Source: Allolobophora icterica (Eukaryota; Annelida; Clitellata; Crassiclitellata; Lumbricidae). Taken from it: 64,000 bases of DNA. The notes beneath the pieces are model-generated. The model did no database searches, had not been told where the DNA came from, and worked only from the letters and a program-made list of their open reading frames with translations. Within the stretch, counting starts at the first letter, position 1. Every line of letters begins with the position of its first letter. Shown piece after piece: positions 33,783-45,300 of this stretch. The position numbers and the translations under genes were made by a program. Location of the stretch: NCBI GenBank assembly GCA_963556255.1, contig OY744605.1, positions 85,883,021 to 85,947,020 of the forward strand. Direction: 5' to 3'.

Positions 33783-34139
33783 CATCATCATGATGATCAT
33801 GATGATCATGATGATCATGATTCAATTGATTGTGACGAAGCTGGTGATGATAGCAACGACACTAGGTTTCTCACCGTTTTCATTTGAGGCCACGATTTCA
33901 TCAGTGAGACGTCGTTGTGTCAATTGGTTGAGCGCTCTCCTTAGACACCTCTGAAACTGAGTTAATTGATATAATGTAGGTATGGTTATGCTCTATTTAG
34001 ACACCCTTAAAATATGGTTAGAGACTGATATATAAAAGTGGCATTTGTATCCGGTTAGTTCCATTTGTTGTCATATCTTTAGTTTTATGCAAAATTTCTA
34101 AGGTGTAATGTCCCTCGACTTTCTTCGCAAAAGAAGAGA

Positions 34140-34345
34140 ATGAAAAGGAGATTGAGAGAATAAGGCGAAGGTGTAGCAGGGAGGAGGAGGAGGAGGAAGT
34201 AGAGGAGGATGAGGAGGAGGAGGAGGAGGAGGAAGTAGAGGAGGAGGAGGAGGAGGAGGAGGAGGAGGAGGAGGAGGAGGAGGAGGAGGAGGAGGAATGG
34301 AAGAATAAGGAGGCGGAGAAGAAGGAGGAGTAGGAGGAGGAGGAG
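34140..34345 (+). repeat. (GGA)n purine tract
   Basis: About 200 bp of GGA/GAA repeats, all purine on the plus strand. The paralogous tract is 51660-51870. Such mirror-symmetric purine runs can form triplex DNA. The serine- and proline-rich minus-strand peptides are translations of this tract. Confidence 0.92.
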
Positions 34346-34454
34346 GAAAAAGAGGAGGAGAAGGACAAGGCTGAGGCGAATTAGGAGATGAATCAGGAAC
34401 AGGAGGTAGAGGGAATCGACGTACTGTGTAATTATTTATATTGTGGTTTAATTT

Positions 34455-37297
34455 AAGTATTAATGCTCGAGCAAGGACGTAGCCAGACTTAAATTCCAGA
34501 GGACGCAACTGCGGGAGGCATCCAGGTGTAGTAGGTATCAGTGGCGGCGATCTTGTTGGAAAGGTGGGGGGTGGGGGGGACAAAGTCGGCCACGGTCACC
34601 GAAGACAATTTTATTCTTCTCAAAAAAGCAATTCTCAAAAAAAATTCTTAAGTACAAATTTAGCAGCGGTAGACCAAGGATATCCTGGATTGACAACATA
34701 ATATAATGGACTGGACAATCTGGAACCAGCCTAATACCTGCAATGCGAGATAGAAAACGCTGGACAATATTGACCCATTCATGTAGCCTACCATCGCAGA
34801 GCGACGACGGCGACACAGTGTGTAGAAAGACAAAAAGAGAATGAGAGACAGCTGAATGTACAGACAGGCAGAGAGACAAGACAGACAGACGTAGGCAGAG
34901 ACAGACAGAAACAGAGTGAGATAGACAGACAAATAAACTTCATGAAAATATAAAAACCTAGAAACGGTGAGACCTGTATAAGATAATTTGTTGCCATAAG
35001 ACGTCGTTAAACTGTTTGATCCATTGAACCAGAAGGTGGTCACAAGGTGTCGTTAGACTGTTACAATAATACTCCATTAAGACACCTCTAAATCATTTTC
35101 AGCCGATGCTATATATTCAACAATTGAGCTCGATCGCTAATAACACCCGTGCCATAAAAAATGGTTTTAAATTCTGAAGGTGAACGGCCATGGCAGCCAT
35201 AATAATTATGTCGTTAAACAGGATCCTAATATAGGTAGCAAATGCACTGTATGTAGGGCCTATAGCTTTCGTTCGATGTTCTTCAATGAGCAACCCCTTC
35301 CACACCTGGTAGTTGATACTTAACCCTCGACCTCTCGTTTGACAATCCAGCACGCTAACCACTACACTACCAAGTCAACACGAATTCCGATTAATTGTTT
35401 AAGTATTAATGCTCGAGCAAGGACGTAGCCAGACTTAAATTCCAGAGGACGCAACTGCGGGAGGCATCCAGGTGTAGTAGGTATCAGTGGCGGCGATCTT
35501 GTTGGAAAGGTGGGGGGTGGGGGGGGGACAAAGTCGGCCACGGTCACCGAAGACAATTTTATTCTTCTCAAAAAAGCAATTCTCAAAAAAAATTCTTAAG
35601 TACAAATTTAGCAGCGGTAGACCAAGGATATCCTGGATTGACAACATAATATAATGGACTGGACAATCTGGAACCAGCCTAATACCTGCAATGCGAGATA
35701 GAAAACGCTGGACAATATTGACCCATTCATGTAGCCTACCATCGCAGAGCGACGACGGCGACACAGTGTGTAGAAAGACAAAAAGAGAATGAGAGACAGC
35801 TGAATGTACAGACAGGCAGAGAGACAAGACAGACAGACGTAGGCAGAGACAGACAGAAACAGAGTGAGATAGACAGACAAATAAACTTCATGAAAATATA
35901 AAAACCTAGAAACGGTGAGACCTGTATAAGATAATTTGTTGCCATAAGACGTCGTTAAACTGTTTGATCCATTGAACCAGAAGGTGGTCACAAGGTGTCG
36001 TTAGACTGTTACAATAATACTCCATTAAGACACCTCTAAATCATTTTCAGCCGATGCTATATATTCAACAATTGAGCTCGATCGCTAATAACACCCGTGC
36101 CATAAAAAATGGTTTTAAATTCTGAAGGTGAACGGCCATGGCAGCCATAATAATTATGTCGTTAAACAGGATCCTAATATAGGTAGCAAATGCACTGTAT
36201 GTAGGGCCTATAGCTTTCGTTCGATGTTCTTCAATGAGCAACCCCTTCCACACCTGGTAGTTGATACTTAACCCTCGACCTCTCGTTTGACAATCCAGCA
36301 CGCTAACCACTACACTACCAAGTCAACACGAATTCCGATTAATTGTTTAAGTATTAATGCTCGAGCAAGGACGTAGCCAGACTTAAATTCCAGAGGACGC
36401 AACTGCGGGAGGCATCCAGGTGTAGTAGGTATCAGTGGCGGCGATCTTGTTGGAAAGGTGGGGGGTGGGGGGGGGGACAAAGTCGGCCACGGTCACCGAA
36501 GACAATTTTATTCTTCTCAAAAAAGCAATTCTCAAAAAAAATTCTTAAGTACAAATTTAGCAGCGGTAGACCAAGGATATCCTGGATTGACAACATAATA
36601 TAATGGACTGGACAATCTGGAACCAGCCTAATACCTGCAATGCGAGATAGAAAACGCTGGACAATATTGACCCATTCATGTAGCCTACCATCGCAGAGCG
36701 ACGACGGCGACACAGTGTGTAGAAAGACAAAAAGAGAATGAGAGACAGCTGAATGTACAGACAGGCAGAGAGACAAGACAGACAGACGTAGGCAGAGACA
36801 GACAGAAACAGAGTGAGATAGACAGACAAATAAACTTCATGAAAATATAAAAACCTAGAAACGGTGAGACCTGTATAAGATAATTTGTTGCCATAAGACG
36901 TCGTTAAACTGTTTGATCCATTGAACCAGAAGGTGGTCACAAGGTGTCGTTAGACTGTTACAATAATACTCCATTAAGACACCTCTAAATCATTTTCAGC
37001 CGATGCTATATATTCAACAATTGAGCTCGATCGCTAATAACACCCGTGCCATAAGAAATGGTTTTAAATTCTGAAGGTGAACGGCCATGGCAGCCATAAT
37101 AATTATGTCGTTAAACAGGATCCTAATATAGGTAGCAAATGCACTGTATGTAGGGCCTATAGCTTTCGTTCGATGTTCTTCAATGAGCAACCCCTTCCAC
37201 ACCTGGTAGTTGATACTTAACCCTCGACCTCTCGTTTGACAATCCAGCACGCTAACCACTACACTACCAAGTCAACACGAATTCCGATTAATTGTTT
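34455..37297. repeat. Tandem triplication, units of 946, 948 and 949 bp
   Basis: Units: 34455-35400, 35401-36348 and 36349-37297. They are almost identical; the length differences come from one G run of 7, 9 and 10 bases (about 34572, 35519, 36467). One substitution (AAAAAATGG to AAGAAATGG at about 37054) marks unit 3. Each unit holds module E (GACA-rich), the motifs GCCATAAGACGTCGTTAAAC and CACAAGGTGTCGTTAGAC, AAGACACCTCTAAATC, and a SINE-2-type tRNA-like head on the minus strand (TAGTGTAGTGG, e.g. 35359-35369). The first 80 bp of unit 1 belong to the segmental duplication ending at 34532. Repeated peptides in the three units are not evidence of genes. Confidence 0.95.
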
Positions 37298-37740
<443 letters not shown>

Positions 37741-38365
37741 AAAACGTCTCAGGTGACGATCGAACCCGTTCACCCAGAGTCACAAGGCACGAGTTACGTA
37801 CATGTAGGTAGTGTTTTGTTTAACGACGCTGTTCTATAAAGAACTTTCTTAGCCATCGTTAACCTAAGTTAGTAAGTAAATAAGGAACCTTTATTAGCAC
37901 AAACAAATGCTCATAGTTTAAAGCAACGATGCATTTAGTGGCGACAAGTAACACAATAGCAGAATATCAGTAAAACAAAAGAAAACAATACAATGTTGGA
38001 AACAGTTCATATCGTATTTTTTCAAAGGTTTCGGACAAATCCTACCCTAGTCATTCAGACAGTTTCAAACTTTAGCGACCAAAATGTAAAATGAGAGATC
38101 ATCCAACAGTTGAGCAGATCTGTAAGTTTAACGACGACATCTTGTGGCAACCATGGCTGTATAATACGTCAACCTTACTTACCTCATCAGTTTCTTAACA
38201 AGTCTACAGAACGATTGGTTAGTAATTGATTCCAGCAGTTCACTTCTTATATCGACGAAACCAGAGGTAAAGATGACCTGTATATGATGACGTTTGCAAT
38301 AGACGTGAATAAGTAATATTGCTGCAATCAAATTTAGAGGTGTCTTAGAAAAGTTTGGTAATTTC
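37741..38365. repeat. Backbone modules and a LINE-type 3' end
   Basis: 37866-38010 begins (minus sense) with a TTAC-type tail and TAATAAAGG, like the Jockey-group end at 21795. 38130-38365 carries ACGACATCTTGTGGCAACCA and CTTACCTCATCAGTTTCTTAA, paralogous to 24597-24790. No gene. Confidence 0.5.
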
Positions 38366-38614
38366 GTAATTTATTTATTTATGTATTATTTATTCCTGAT
38401 ATTTCAATATCGCCTCTCGAAGTCAACTACTACTCAGAGGCGCTCCCGACTACAGCATTTGATACTGTGCCGGAATTTTTACGCCGAAGCGCCACGAGCA
38501 ATTGCGAGTGAAGGACTTGCCCAAGGTCCGTACGCAGCGGCTAGAGTGGGATTCGAACCTGCAACCCTCCGGTCACAAGGCGCCGAACTTACCACTGAGC
38601 CACCACGCCCCACA
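38366..38614 (-). mobile_element. SINE-1, full length
   Basis: The best copy of the family. On the minus strand: GGGGCGTGGTGGCTCAGTGG, A box TGGCTCAGTGGTAAG (38588-38602), B box GGTTCGAATCC (38549-38559), then GACCTTGGGCAAGTCC, a body with GCGCTTCGGCGTAAAAATTC, GTCGGGAGCGCCTCTGAGTA, AGAGGCGATATTGAAATATC and an AATA-rich tail. The head is tRNA-derived and the tail is that of the resident L2-like LINE, so it probably borrows that LINE's RT. It interrupts a backbone copy that is continuous at 23805-23830. Confidence 0.92.
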
Positions 38615-40130
38615 TATCGATATAATTATAGATGTCGTTAAACGGTTAAACTATTGGAATCCAATCCTAAGAAATCGATCTGTATGTATACCTGATTTGC
38701 TACTCGTGATGTAAAGTAAGGTCGACGTCAACGCTTCTGTCCTAAACTAGCCCTAGGTATGATATGTTAGCGACTTCATTTTCTTAGTTTGAGTGGAATT
38801 TGAATTTAGTGTATGGCACATCACGTTCTTGGGTTACATAAATAATTAAGGAAAAGTTTCAATCTTTGGATAATTTCTCGGATGCTTGAATGTCTGAAAA
38901 CGAAGGTTTATGACATTTGAGCGTTGTGATTAAGACTTAACCTTGCGAAAGATTGTCTTGTTAAAGAAGAATTACTGTATTAAAAGATCACCAGTTCTTG
39001 TAATACTCTGAACAACGGTCATAGTAGCCATAAGATGCCGTTGAACTCGATTCTAAGATCGATCGTTTCATCGCTGATCTTCCTATGTCTTACAAAATGT
39101 CAGTTTCTAAAAGTTCATTTGTGGTCAGTTCGTGAGGTCCATTGGTTTGGCAGCCACACGATGTCTATAGTCCGAGAAGATGGCTACACACTTTTACACC
39201 TTTAAAACATTTTAGCATATACCTTACATTGAAAATGCTGCGTTATGTTTGTCCATAAAAGCTCCATTCTAAGCTAGAATAATTTTTCTCCATCTCAACG
39301 GCCTTTGTTCGCAAACGACGTCGTTAAACTTTAGATCCACTCATGTATGTACATCTAAACATCTTTGGGAAACCCCTCTGACTTTGACGCAGCGCTCGTA
39401 AATATGCTGGTACTCTGCGCTTTTCTTTCGAGCGGCGACTTAGGCTTTTGGGGATTACGATTGACATTACCTCTTAATACAACGCGACGGTTTCGGCGAC
39501 ATAGCATGGTTTGGCGGAGACGTTTATAAGTAAACTTCAGTCAATCAAACTAAGAGGTGTCTAAGCACTGATTGGAAATTTCGTAATAAAATAGGATCAT
39601 CAATAAATTCAGTTTGGTTTTCTTCAACATCCATAATTTGTATGTTTAATGTATTATTTATGAGACGCCAGTTTCAACTCTAACCAACACTTAGCTGCTT
39701 CAAACGAGAATTGCCAGTTTATGATATAGTTTTGCTTTTCCCAGGATACCACTGCGGCTGTGCGTTTGGTTTCCTAGGTGCTATGCGTCGCTGTTTCAAT
39801 TCGAATTTTTTTATCTGGTTCTTCGAATTGTACAATTCGCCTGTGGAACGCCATACCCTGACGCCCTTTGACGAACATTTCGGCCTACCAGGATGTCTAT
39901 GAATGCGACTAAAAGGTGTAATTGACACTTTTACCACAAGCTATCCCTAAACTCTTAAACTGATGCGCTCATAAGACACCTTTTAATCGCTTTTAACCGA
40001 TGCTATATAGTTTAAAATTTCGCTTGATTGTTAGCTGTCATCCAATAAAGTTGAGCAGCAAAACTGGTTGTTTGGACACTCGAAATGAATTGGCAAGATA
40101 AGGTTTATTTTTAAACCTAAAAGTTAATAA
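38615..40130. repeat. Backbone modules, no gene
   Basis: ATAGATGTCGTTAAACGG (38630), TAAAGTAAGGTCGACGTCAACG (38712), TTAGCGACTTCATTTTCTTAG (38767), CAGCCACACGATGTCTATAG (39155), TTCCCAGGATACCACTGCGG (39740) and GACACCTTTTAATCGCTTTT (39975). The small frame at 39711-39902 is a translation of the module also at 23935 and 24925. Confidence 0.55.
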
Positions 40131-40680
40131 ATCGCTAGACAGCGCTGGAGCAACTGTCGTTTTTAGCGACTGCGCATGTCATCCGCCATGTTGGTCGCTG
40201 ATCGCCTTCTGCGTCATTTCAACGGATTTTTAATCAAAATGCAGAATTTGCTCTGTAACTTCGAACATGTTGAAGTTTTTTGGTCGCAGTTTTGCGTACT
40301 GGACATTATTAGTCAGTTTGCAAAGGATTTTATGCATTTGAAGGCATTTTGTTCGCATGTTGCTTTGAACCATGTGACTGCACCAGTCCCGTCCTGTTGA
40401 TGTACGATCGACCAGAACCCATACACGGTCCGTGCATCAAAGTGTTTTCGTGTCTGTGGAGGACGAACGAAGTGGGTCATTGGAGTCACCTCGGTGGTTC
40501 TTCACACGACGAATGCCTCTTCTACGTACACCTGGCGCCTCGACGAATAGTTTTCTCGAAAGTTTTCCATTTGGACACAATGAGGTTAATTATATTGGTA
40601 CATAAATTTCAATATTACTGGATCATTTTCGCAGCTATGGATGGGTTAGCCAATGGAAGAACATGGAACGAAATCTAAGA
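40131..40680 (+). other. Low-copy stretch, unassigned
   Basis: Unlike its surroundings, 40131-40600 has no counterpart I can find elsewhere in the window. It opens with GACTGCGCATG and CCGCCATGTTGG (about 40167-40194), which match the core of NRF1-like and YY1-like sites. Frames of 74 and 109 codons follow (40176-40400, 40349-40678), but neither shows a recognisable domain and the second ends in repeat sequence (GCTATGGATGGGTTAGCC). It could be a decayed element or promoter-like DNA. Confidence 0.35.
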
Positions 40681-41400
40681 GAATAATTATTGCAATTGCT
40701 ACGATTGTTTAAGGATCCAATGATGAACGATATCTTGTGGCTGGAAAGGTCGTTTTCGTCTTCTGTTAACAATTCAAGAAAAGTCTCTGTGTCATAATTA
40801 GAGTCGCCCTCCTCTCTCATCCAGGCTATAGACTGGCATCACCCTGGAAAATATCAACAAGTTTAACTTCTTTGCTTTCGGCAGCCAAGGCCGTTAGCGT
40901 CAACATTAAACTGAATGCTTTATTATTCTAGCGACGCAAGGAATTTTTGCTCATATAGCTTCGGTTGAAATAGTTTTAAAGGTGTCGTAAACGTCGTATT
41001 TTTTACCCTCTAGCGACATCTTAAGGCTAGTAGGGCGTTGAATCGACATGATCTTCGTATATTTCGGATGTCTAGAACTAGTCATTGGTTGTTTAGTTGT
41101 TGCTTAACGACGTTATATTTGAACCAGTGTGATTAGCGTCGCCCTCCTCTTTTATGCAAGTTCGGGTTGGTATGAAAATGAGGTCAACCTGATTACGGCA
41201 TAGCTTTGGTGCTCCATCGGTTGATGCCTTTAGAAGTACAGTTGCAATTACAAGCCAAAACTGTGTTGTTTAATTATTTTAAATTTCATAGAGTACGTAT
41301 TTGTGTGTGTATTTAGCATTTGTGTGCGGAGGGTTCACAATGTTACGCCGTGGTGTCCGATGTTACAGTTGCGGCTTCGTGGTTTCTGAGCGAAAACCGT
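40681..41400. repeat. Backbone modules with an R3 copy
   Basis: AACGATATCTTGTGGCTGGAA (40728), TTTTAAAGGTGTCGTAAACG (40975), AGCGACATCTTAAGGCTAG (41012), an R3 copy at 41085-41185 and GGTGTCCGATG-TACAGTTGC (41350). The order follows the 32.6-33.2 kb unit, so this is a diverged partial relative. Confidence 0.6.
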
Positions 41401-41690
41401 AGTAATTGTAATTGTAATTGTAACCGAAAACTTATATAGCGCCACTCAAATCAGCGGCGCTTTCAACCCGCATCAATGCCGGCACCGGCAAAAAGGAAAG
41501 TTTTCAGGCGTCTACGGAACTGGAGAGGAGAGAGGGCAAGAAGCTCTTGGCGGAGAAACAAGGGGAGACAGTTCCAAGCAGAGGGGCCAACATAGGCGAA
41601 ACTTATGGATTGTGCCGTGGAAGATCGCATGCGAGGGACAACCATAAGGCCGCGAGCCGAAGATCGCAAGGAAGCCCTTAGTGGTGGTAA
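41401..41690 (-). pseudogene. 5'-truncated L2-like LINE 3' end, ATTACA tail
   Basis: Minus-strand frame with RSSARGLMVVPRMRSSTAQS and FAYVGPSAWNCLPLFLRQEL, then GAAAGCGCCGCTGATTTGAG, GTGGCGCTATATAAGTTTTC and an (ATTACA)n tail (41402-41424). It interrupts the GAT-unit relative, whose GGT-rich tract resumes at 41678. Confidence 0.82.
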
Positions 41691-42816
41691 TGATAGTATT
41701 AGTGGTGGAGGCTGTCATGGTGATGGAGGTGATGGTATTGGCGGTGGTGGTGATGACGGTAGAGGTGATGATGGTGTCGGTGGTGGTAGTTGTGGTGGAG
41801 TTGGTGATGAAGACAATGTAGTTGTTGCAGGGATGGTGTGATGTAATCTCTAGGATCAAGTCGTAGCGGAGATACCGAAATATATTACAAGCGAAAACTT
41901 TCTGAATGCAAATTTACCCTCTTTGAATCTGTTTCACATACTGGTGTTTATGGGACGAGACTGAGGGTGCCAGAGGTTTAAATGAAATTGGTTCAGATCT
42001 TATGCATTATTTAAAGTATCTGCCTCAATCTCTCGCAGATAACGCCACCCCATTTAGACACCGGTAAAACGTTTTCAACCGACGCTATGTAAACGAAAAT
42101 TCTCGAAACTGCTACAATACGCTTTCTGACACTGTCTCGACAACTACGCTTTCTGACACTTGCAACGGTCAAAAGAGAAATGTATACGTGGCCTCAGTTT
42201 CATTACCATTGATTGTTCAGCTGTTTATTTTGATTCCATGTAACCTTTACATCAGATAAAATACAGTTTTGCTAACACTTTCTTTTGATAATAAATCGAT
42301 AAAATAGCCAATTTAATATTTCAACGGTCATAGTAGCCGTGAGATTGCGTTGAACTCTGTTGATATATCGATCGTTTCATCGCTGATCTTCGTTCGTCTT
42401 ACCGAATATCAGTCTAAAAATGTCTCAAATGTGGTTAATTCGTGAGGTTCGTTGTTCTAACAACCATAAGATGTCTCTAGACTGAGGAAGATGGCTACCC
42501 TCTTTAAACACGATATCTATAATATGATAAGTCTAGGTTTTACAAATTTCTGTGGAGCGCATACATGTATGTTGTATGTTGTATGTTCATTTATAGACAC
42601 ATTCCCTTAAACATTTGCTTCATTTCATATCGTTCTCATGTCACATAATATCAGTCCTATGTTTGGTCTTACGATCTATTTATAGAAGTATTCACTGATA
42701 CAAAGAAAGTGTGATAATAATTATAACGAAGTTACATTTTTCGTATTCATTCGAAAATAGACTTTATTTTTCTCGACAGTATTGCATTTGGACATAACAC
42801 GGTCGAAATGTTAGTT
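41691..42816. repeat. GGT-rich tract and backbone modules
   Basis: 41680-41840 is GGT/GAT-rich, equivalent to the (GAT)n part of the segmental unit. 41880-42090 (CTTTCTGAATGC, TATTTAAAGTATCTGCCTCA) recurs at 53340-53470. 42090-42810 holds backbone modules also at 7690, 31380 and 39050. No gene. Confidence 0.55.
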
Positions 42817-42825
42817 AGTTTTATT

Positions 42826-43733
42826 GGTGTGCCGACATTTAAACACACGACAGATAATCACGCGACACTTAAACACAGACACTTAAACACACGACAGATA
42901 AACACATGGACAGATAATCACACGACAGATAAACACATGGACAGATAATCACACGACAGATAAACACGTGGACAGATAATCACAGCGACATATAAACACG
43001 AGAATTCCAAACACACGATATATTTTTCCGATTCGGTTAAGAACAAATTAATGAACCTTGATAATCTTGATAATCTGTCTTAAAAGCACAAAAATGCAAA
43101 AATAGAAAAATAATTCCCTGTTAATTATTCAACTAAAAGTAATTGATGAATAGGCCTAAGTATACCTACTTTTAAACTATTGGTGAGACAGATGAGCTAT
43201 TGCTTGCAAAACTGCAGAACGTTTGCAGCTAAATAGAGACTAACTTGATCTTTGTTGCTGACGATTCGATCTTCTAATGTTTTCAAATGAGCTTTACACT
43301 TGTAACTCTGATACATTTTACAACACCAATATATTTCTCCATTCTTATTCTCCCGAACTTTAACATACTGATAATTTTTGTATATTACTGTTAAACGTCA
43401 TTTTGTTGAGACGCCAAATGTAACAGAATCTGTTTGTGTCGCCATATCGTAATAAATAATATAATTTTATGTGATAAACTGTCCGCCATTTAGAATCTCT
43501 ACTTGGCAGTTTTTGTTTTTAACCGATTCGGAGAAATATATCGTGTGTTTGGAATTCTCGTGTTAATATGTCGCTGTGATTATCTGTCCATGTGTTTATC
43601 TGTCGTGTGATTATCTGTCCTTATGTTTATCTGTCGTGTGATTATCTGTCCATGTGTTTATCTGTCGTGTGTTTAAGTGTCTGTGTTTAAGTGTCGCGTG
43701 ATTATCTGTCGTGTGTTTAAATGTCATGGAACC
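42826..43733. mobile_element. Foldback / Mutator-like MITE, 908 bp, 213-bp inverted arms
   Basis: The left arm (42826-43038) and right arm (43521-43733) are near-identical inverted copies (about ten mismatches by eye), starting GACATTTAAACACACGACAG eight bases in. The element is flanked by the perfect 9-bp direct repeat AGTTTTATT (42817-42825 and 43734-43742). The arms are built of tandem sub-repeats of about 30 bp (ACACGACAGATAAACACATG followed by GACAGATAATC). The 480-bp centre is AT-rich with no frame. Nine-base target duplication with long arms fits Mutator-like or foldback elements. The transposase source is not in the window. Confidence 0.9.
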
Positions 43734-43742
43734 AGTTTTATT

Positions 43743-43928
43743 CACGATATCCTTCAAACCTTGTCCACTGTTACTTTTTGGACACCTTCAACAAATGCCA
43801 ATCAACGTAATTTCTCAGCACTTTCGATTGATGCTCTTATTATTAGATAGCGGCGTTTAATAAGCACATCTTTCATTATTGATACATATATTTCAGTATT
43901 AATGGATCATTTTCGCAATTATGGATGG
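43743..43928. repeat. Backbone module
   Basis: GGATCATTTTCGCAATTATGGATGGG recurs at 40620-40640; short AT-rich sequence with no gene. Confidence 0.5.
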
Positions 43929-43936
43929 GGTTGCTT

Positions 43937-44267
43937 CAGTGGTTAAATTGGTTATCCAGAGGGAGCGGATATCCAAATTTTTGTAAAGCACAAAAATAAG
44001 ACTTGCTGGCTAAACTGTAACTGATATTCACTTTTCACTATTCTGATATAACTAAATATGCATGAAATACTGTATTGTATTGTATAATTATAAACCGTAT
44101 TGTATCATAGCCTATATTTTATAAACATGATGCGTTTTATCGATTACTGCAACCAAAGACATATTTATGTTACGGGTCTCTACTGTTAGGTGGCGGATCT
44201 CATAGTTCAGGCGGCGGATCTGAAACCAAAGGTGCTGGATATCAGATCCACCTGAATTTAACCACTG
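43937..44267. mobile_element. hAT-type MITE, 331 bp
   Basis: Terminal inverted repeats CAGTGGTTAAATTGG at the left and, inverted, CAGTGGTTAAATTCAGG at the right. The flanks are GGTTGCTT (43929-43936) and GGTTGCTC (44268-44275), an 8-bp duplication with one change. Subterminal GGATATCC-type text extends the fold. No coding capacity. Confidence 0.78.
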
Positions 44268-44275
44268 GGTTGCTC

Positions 44276-44869
44276 ATGGAAGGAAAGCTACGAATATAGT
44301 GTAATTGCTGCGAATTGGCACCTTCTGCGTTCCAATGGTGAACGATATCTTGTAGCTGTAAGGGTCGTTTTTCGTCTTCTGTATACTTTACAATTAAACA
44401 ATCTGTGGAGCTCTTAAAAACTAACAACGTAGTATTTGAAGAGTATTTATATAATCACTGGGACTTTTAATAGAGGTATTAAATGGACATTTTTAAATTG
44501 TATATTGAAGAGTGCAGAAACAAAAGTTAGAGTGAGAGACAGCATAATGTACGTAGCAGACATGAAGAGAGACAAGAGAGAAAGACAGAAAGAGAGACAG
44601 GGAGACAGAGACAGGAAGAGACTGCCTTCTCATCGTCTTGATTTTGCGCCATTTCAAAGAAATCCGCCATGAAATGAAGTACATGTCAAACGCAGGAGAA
44701 AAAATTAATCAGTTGCGTAATGCCAAGTTTATATACCTTCTGTTACACCGTTGTAGGGGTGTCTAAAAGAGCGTATCTCAAGCTTATAGAGTTGTGATTA
44801 AAACCGTTTCAAAGGTGTCTAAAGACAGGGCTCAACCAATCAACTCAAGAAATTTTCAGTGATAAAGTT
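44276..44869 (+). repeat. Backbone modules and a module E copy
   Basis: AACGATATCTTGTAGCTGTAA (44340), then module E at 44510-44640 (GAGACAGCATAATGTACGTA, GACATGAAGAGAGACAAGAG, GACA/GAGA-rich), and GTTTCAAAGGTGTCTAAAG at 44803. No gene. Confidence 0.55.
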
Positions 44870-45300
44870 GTCGCCTCAAATGAAAACGATGAGAAATTAT
44901 TGTCGTCATTCTATTGTCGTTGCTCTCATCACCAACCTCGAAACATCAACTGTATTGTCACCTTCGTGGTCGTCATCATAACCAATTCCACAAGCACCGC
45001 CACCACTATAAACACCGTCTTCATAAACCCCACCAACAACACCAATAATACCATCGCTACCACCACCGCTACTCCCGTCACCACAATCGCCATTATCATC
45101 ACAGCCACCACCACAACCATCACCACCACCATAATCTTTTCTATTCGGCTCGTGAGCCTGCAAATGGACGAATCCCAGGTTCCTTGATATGGAGGCCAGT
45201 GCGTTGCAAGACTTTCTATTAACTTCAGATTGCGCCTTTTTCAAAATTCTGCTTGTTGGTGACCGCAACCGTTAGATCGGACACCACCGCGTCACATTAT
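44870..45300 (-). repeat. GAT-unit relative, inverted
   Basis: On the minus strand it follows the segmental unit: GGTGTCCGATCTAACGGTTG (45262-45281), GAAAGTCTTGCAACG, CATATCAAGGAACCTGGGAT, then GGT/GAT-rich sequence. It differs from the 33 kb and 51 kb copies in having mainly GGT rather than GAT repeats. Confidence 0.6.

Larger units (their letters stand above)
32577..34532 (+). repeat. Segmental duplication, copy 1 (GAT-bearing unit)
   Basis: Paralogous in order and orientation to 50247-52030. Shared landmarks: GGCACCACCC-TAAACGACAA, TAAAGGTGTC, AGCGACATCTTAAGGCTAAG, the R3 repeat, GGTGTCCGATCTAAC-ATTGCGGC, CTTACAACCGTCTTTATATG, a (GAT)n array, GACGAAGCTGGTGATGATAG, a purine-rich GGA tract, and TATTAATGCTCGAGCA near the right end. 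Copy 1 contains a 239-bp SINE-1 that copy 2 lacks. Diverged partial relatives lie at 41030-41880, 44870-45300 (minus) and 53740-54040. Long frames here are (GAT)n and SINE translations, not a gene. Confidence 0.85.

Noticed and set aside
33286..33954. 222-codon frame, candidate secreted or acidic protein
   Set aside because: A chimera of backbone, GAT repeats and an antisense SINE; the paralogous copy does not preserve it.
34538..36940. Three identical sets of 114-130 codon minus frames
   Set aside because: They are repeated because the DNA is triplicated. They consist of module E and backbone sequence with no domain.
38536..38614. tRNA gene on the minus strand
   Set aside because: A and B boxes are present, but it is fused to a SINE body and LINE tail and repeated at 33.5 kb; no sound cloverleaf acceptor stem was seen.
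42840..43030. Regularly spaced direct repeats, CRISPR-like at first sight
   Set aside because: Spacers are themselves repeated, the array has an inverted twin at 43521-43733, and 9-bp target duplications define a foldback transposon in a eukaryotic genome.
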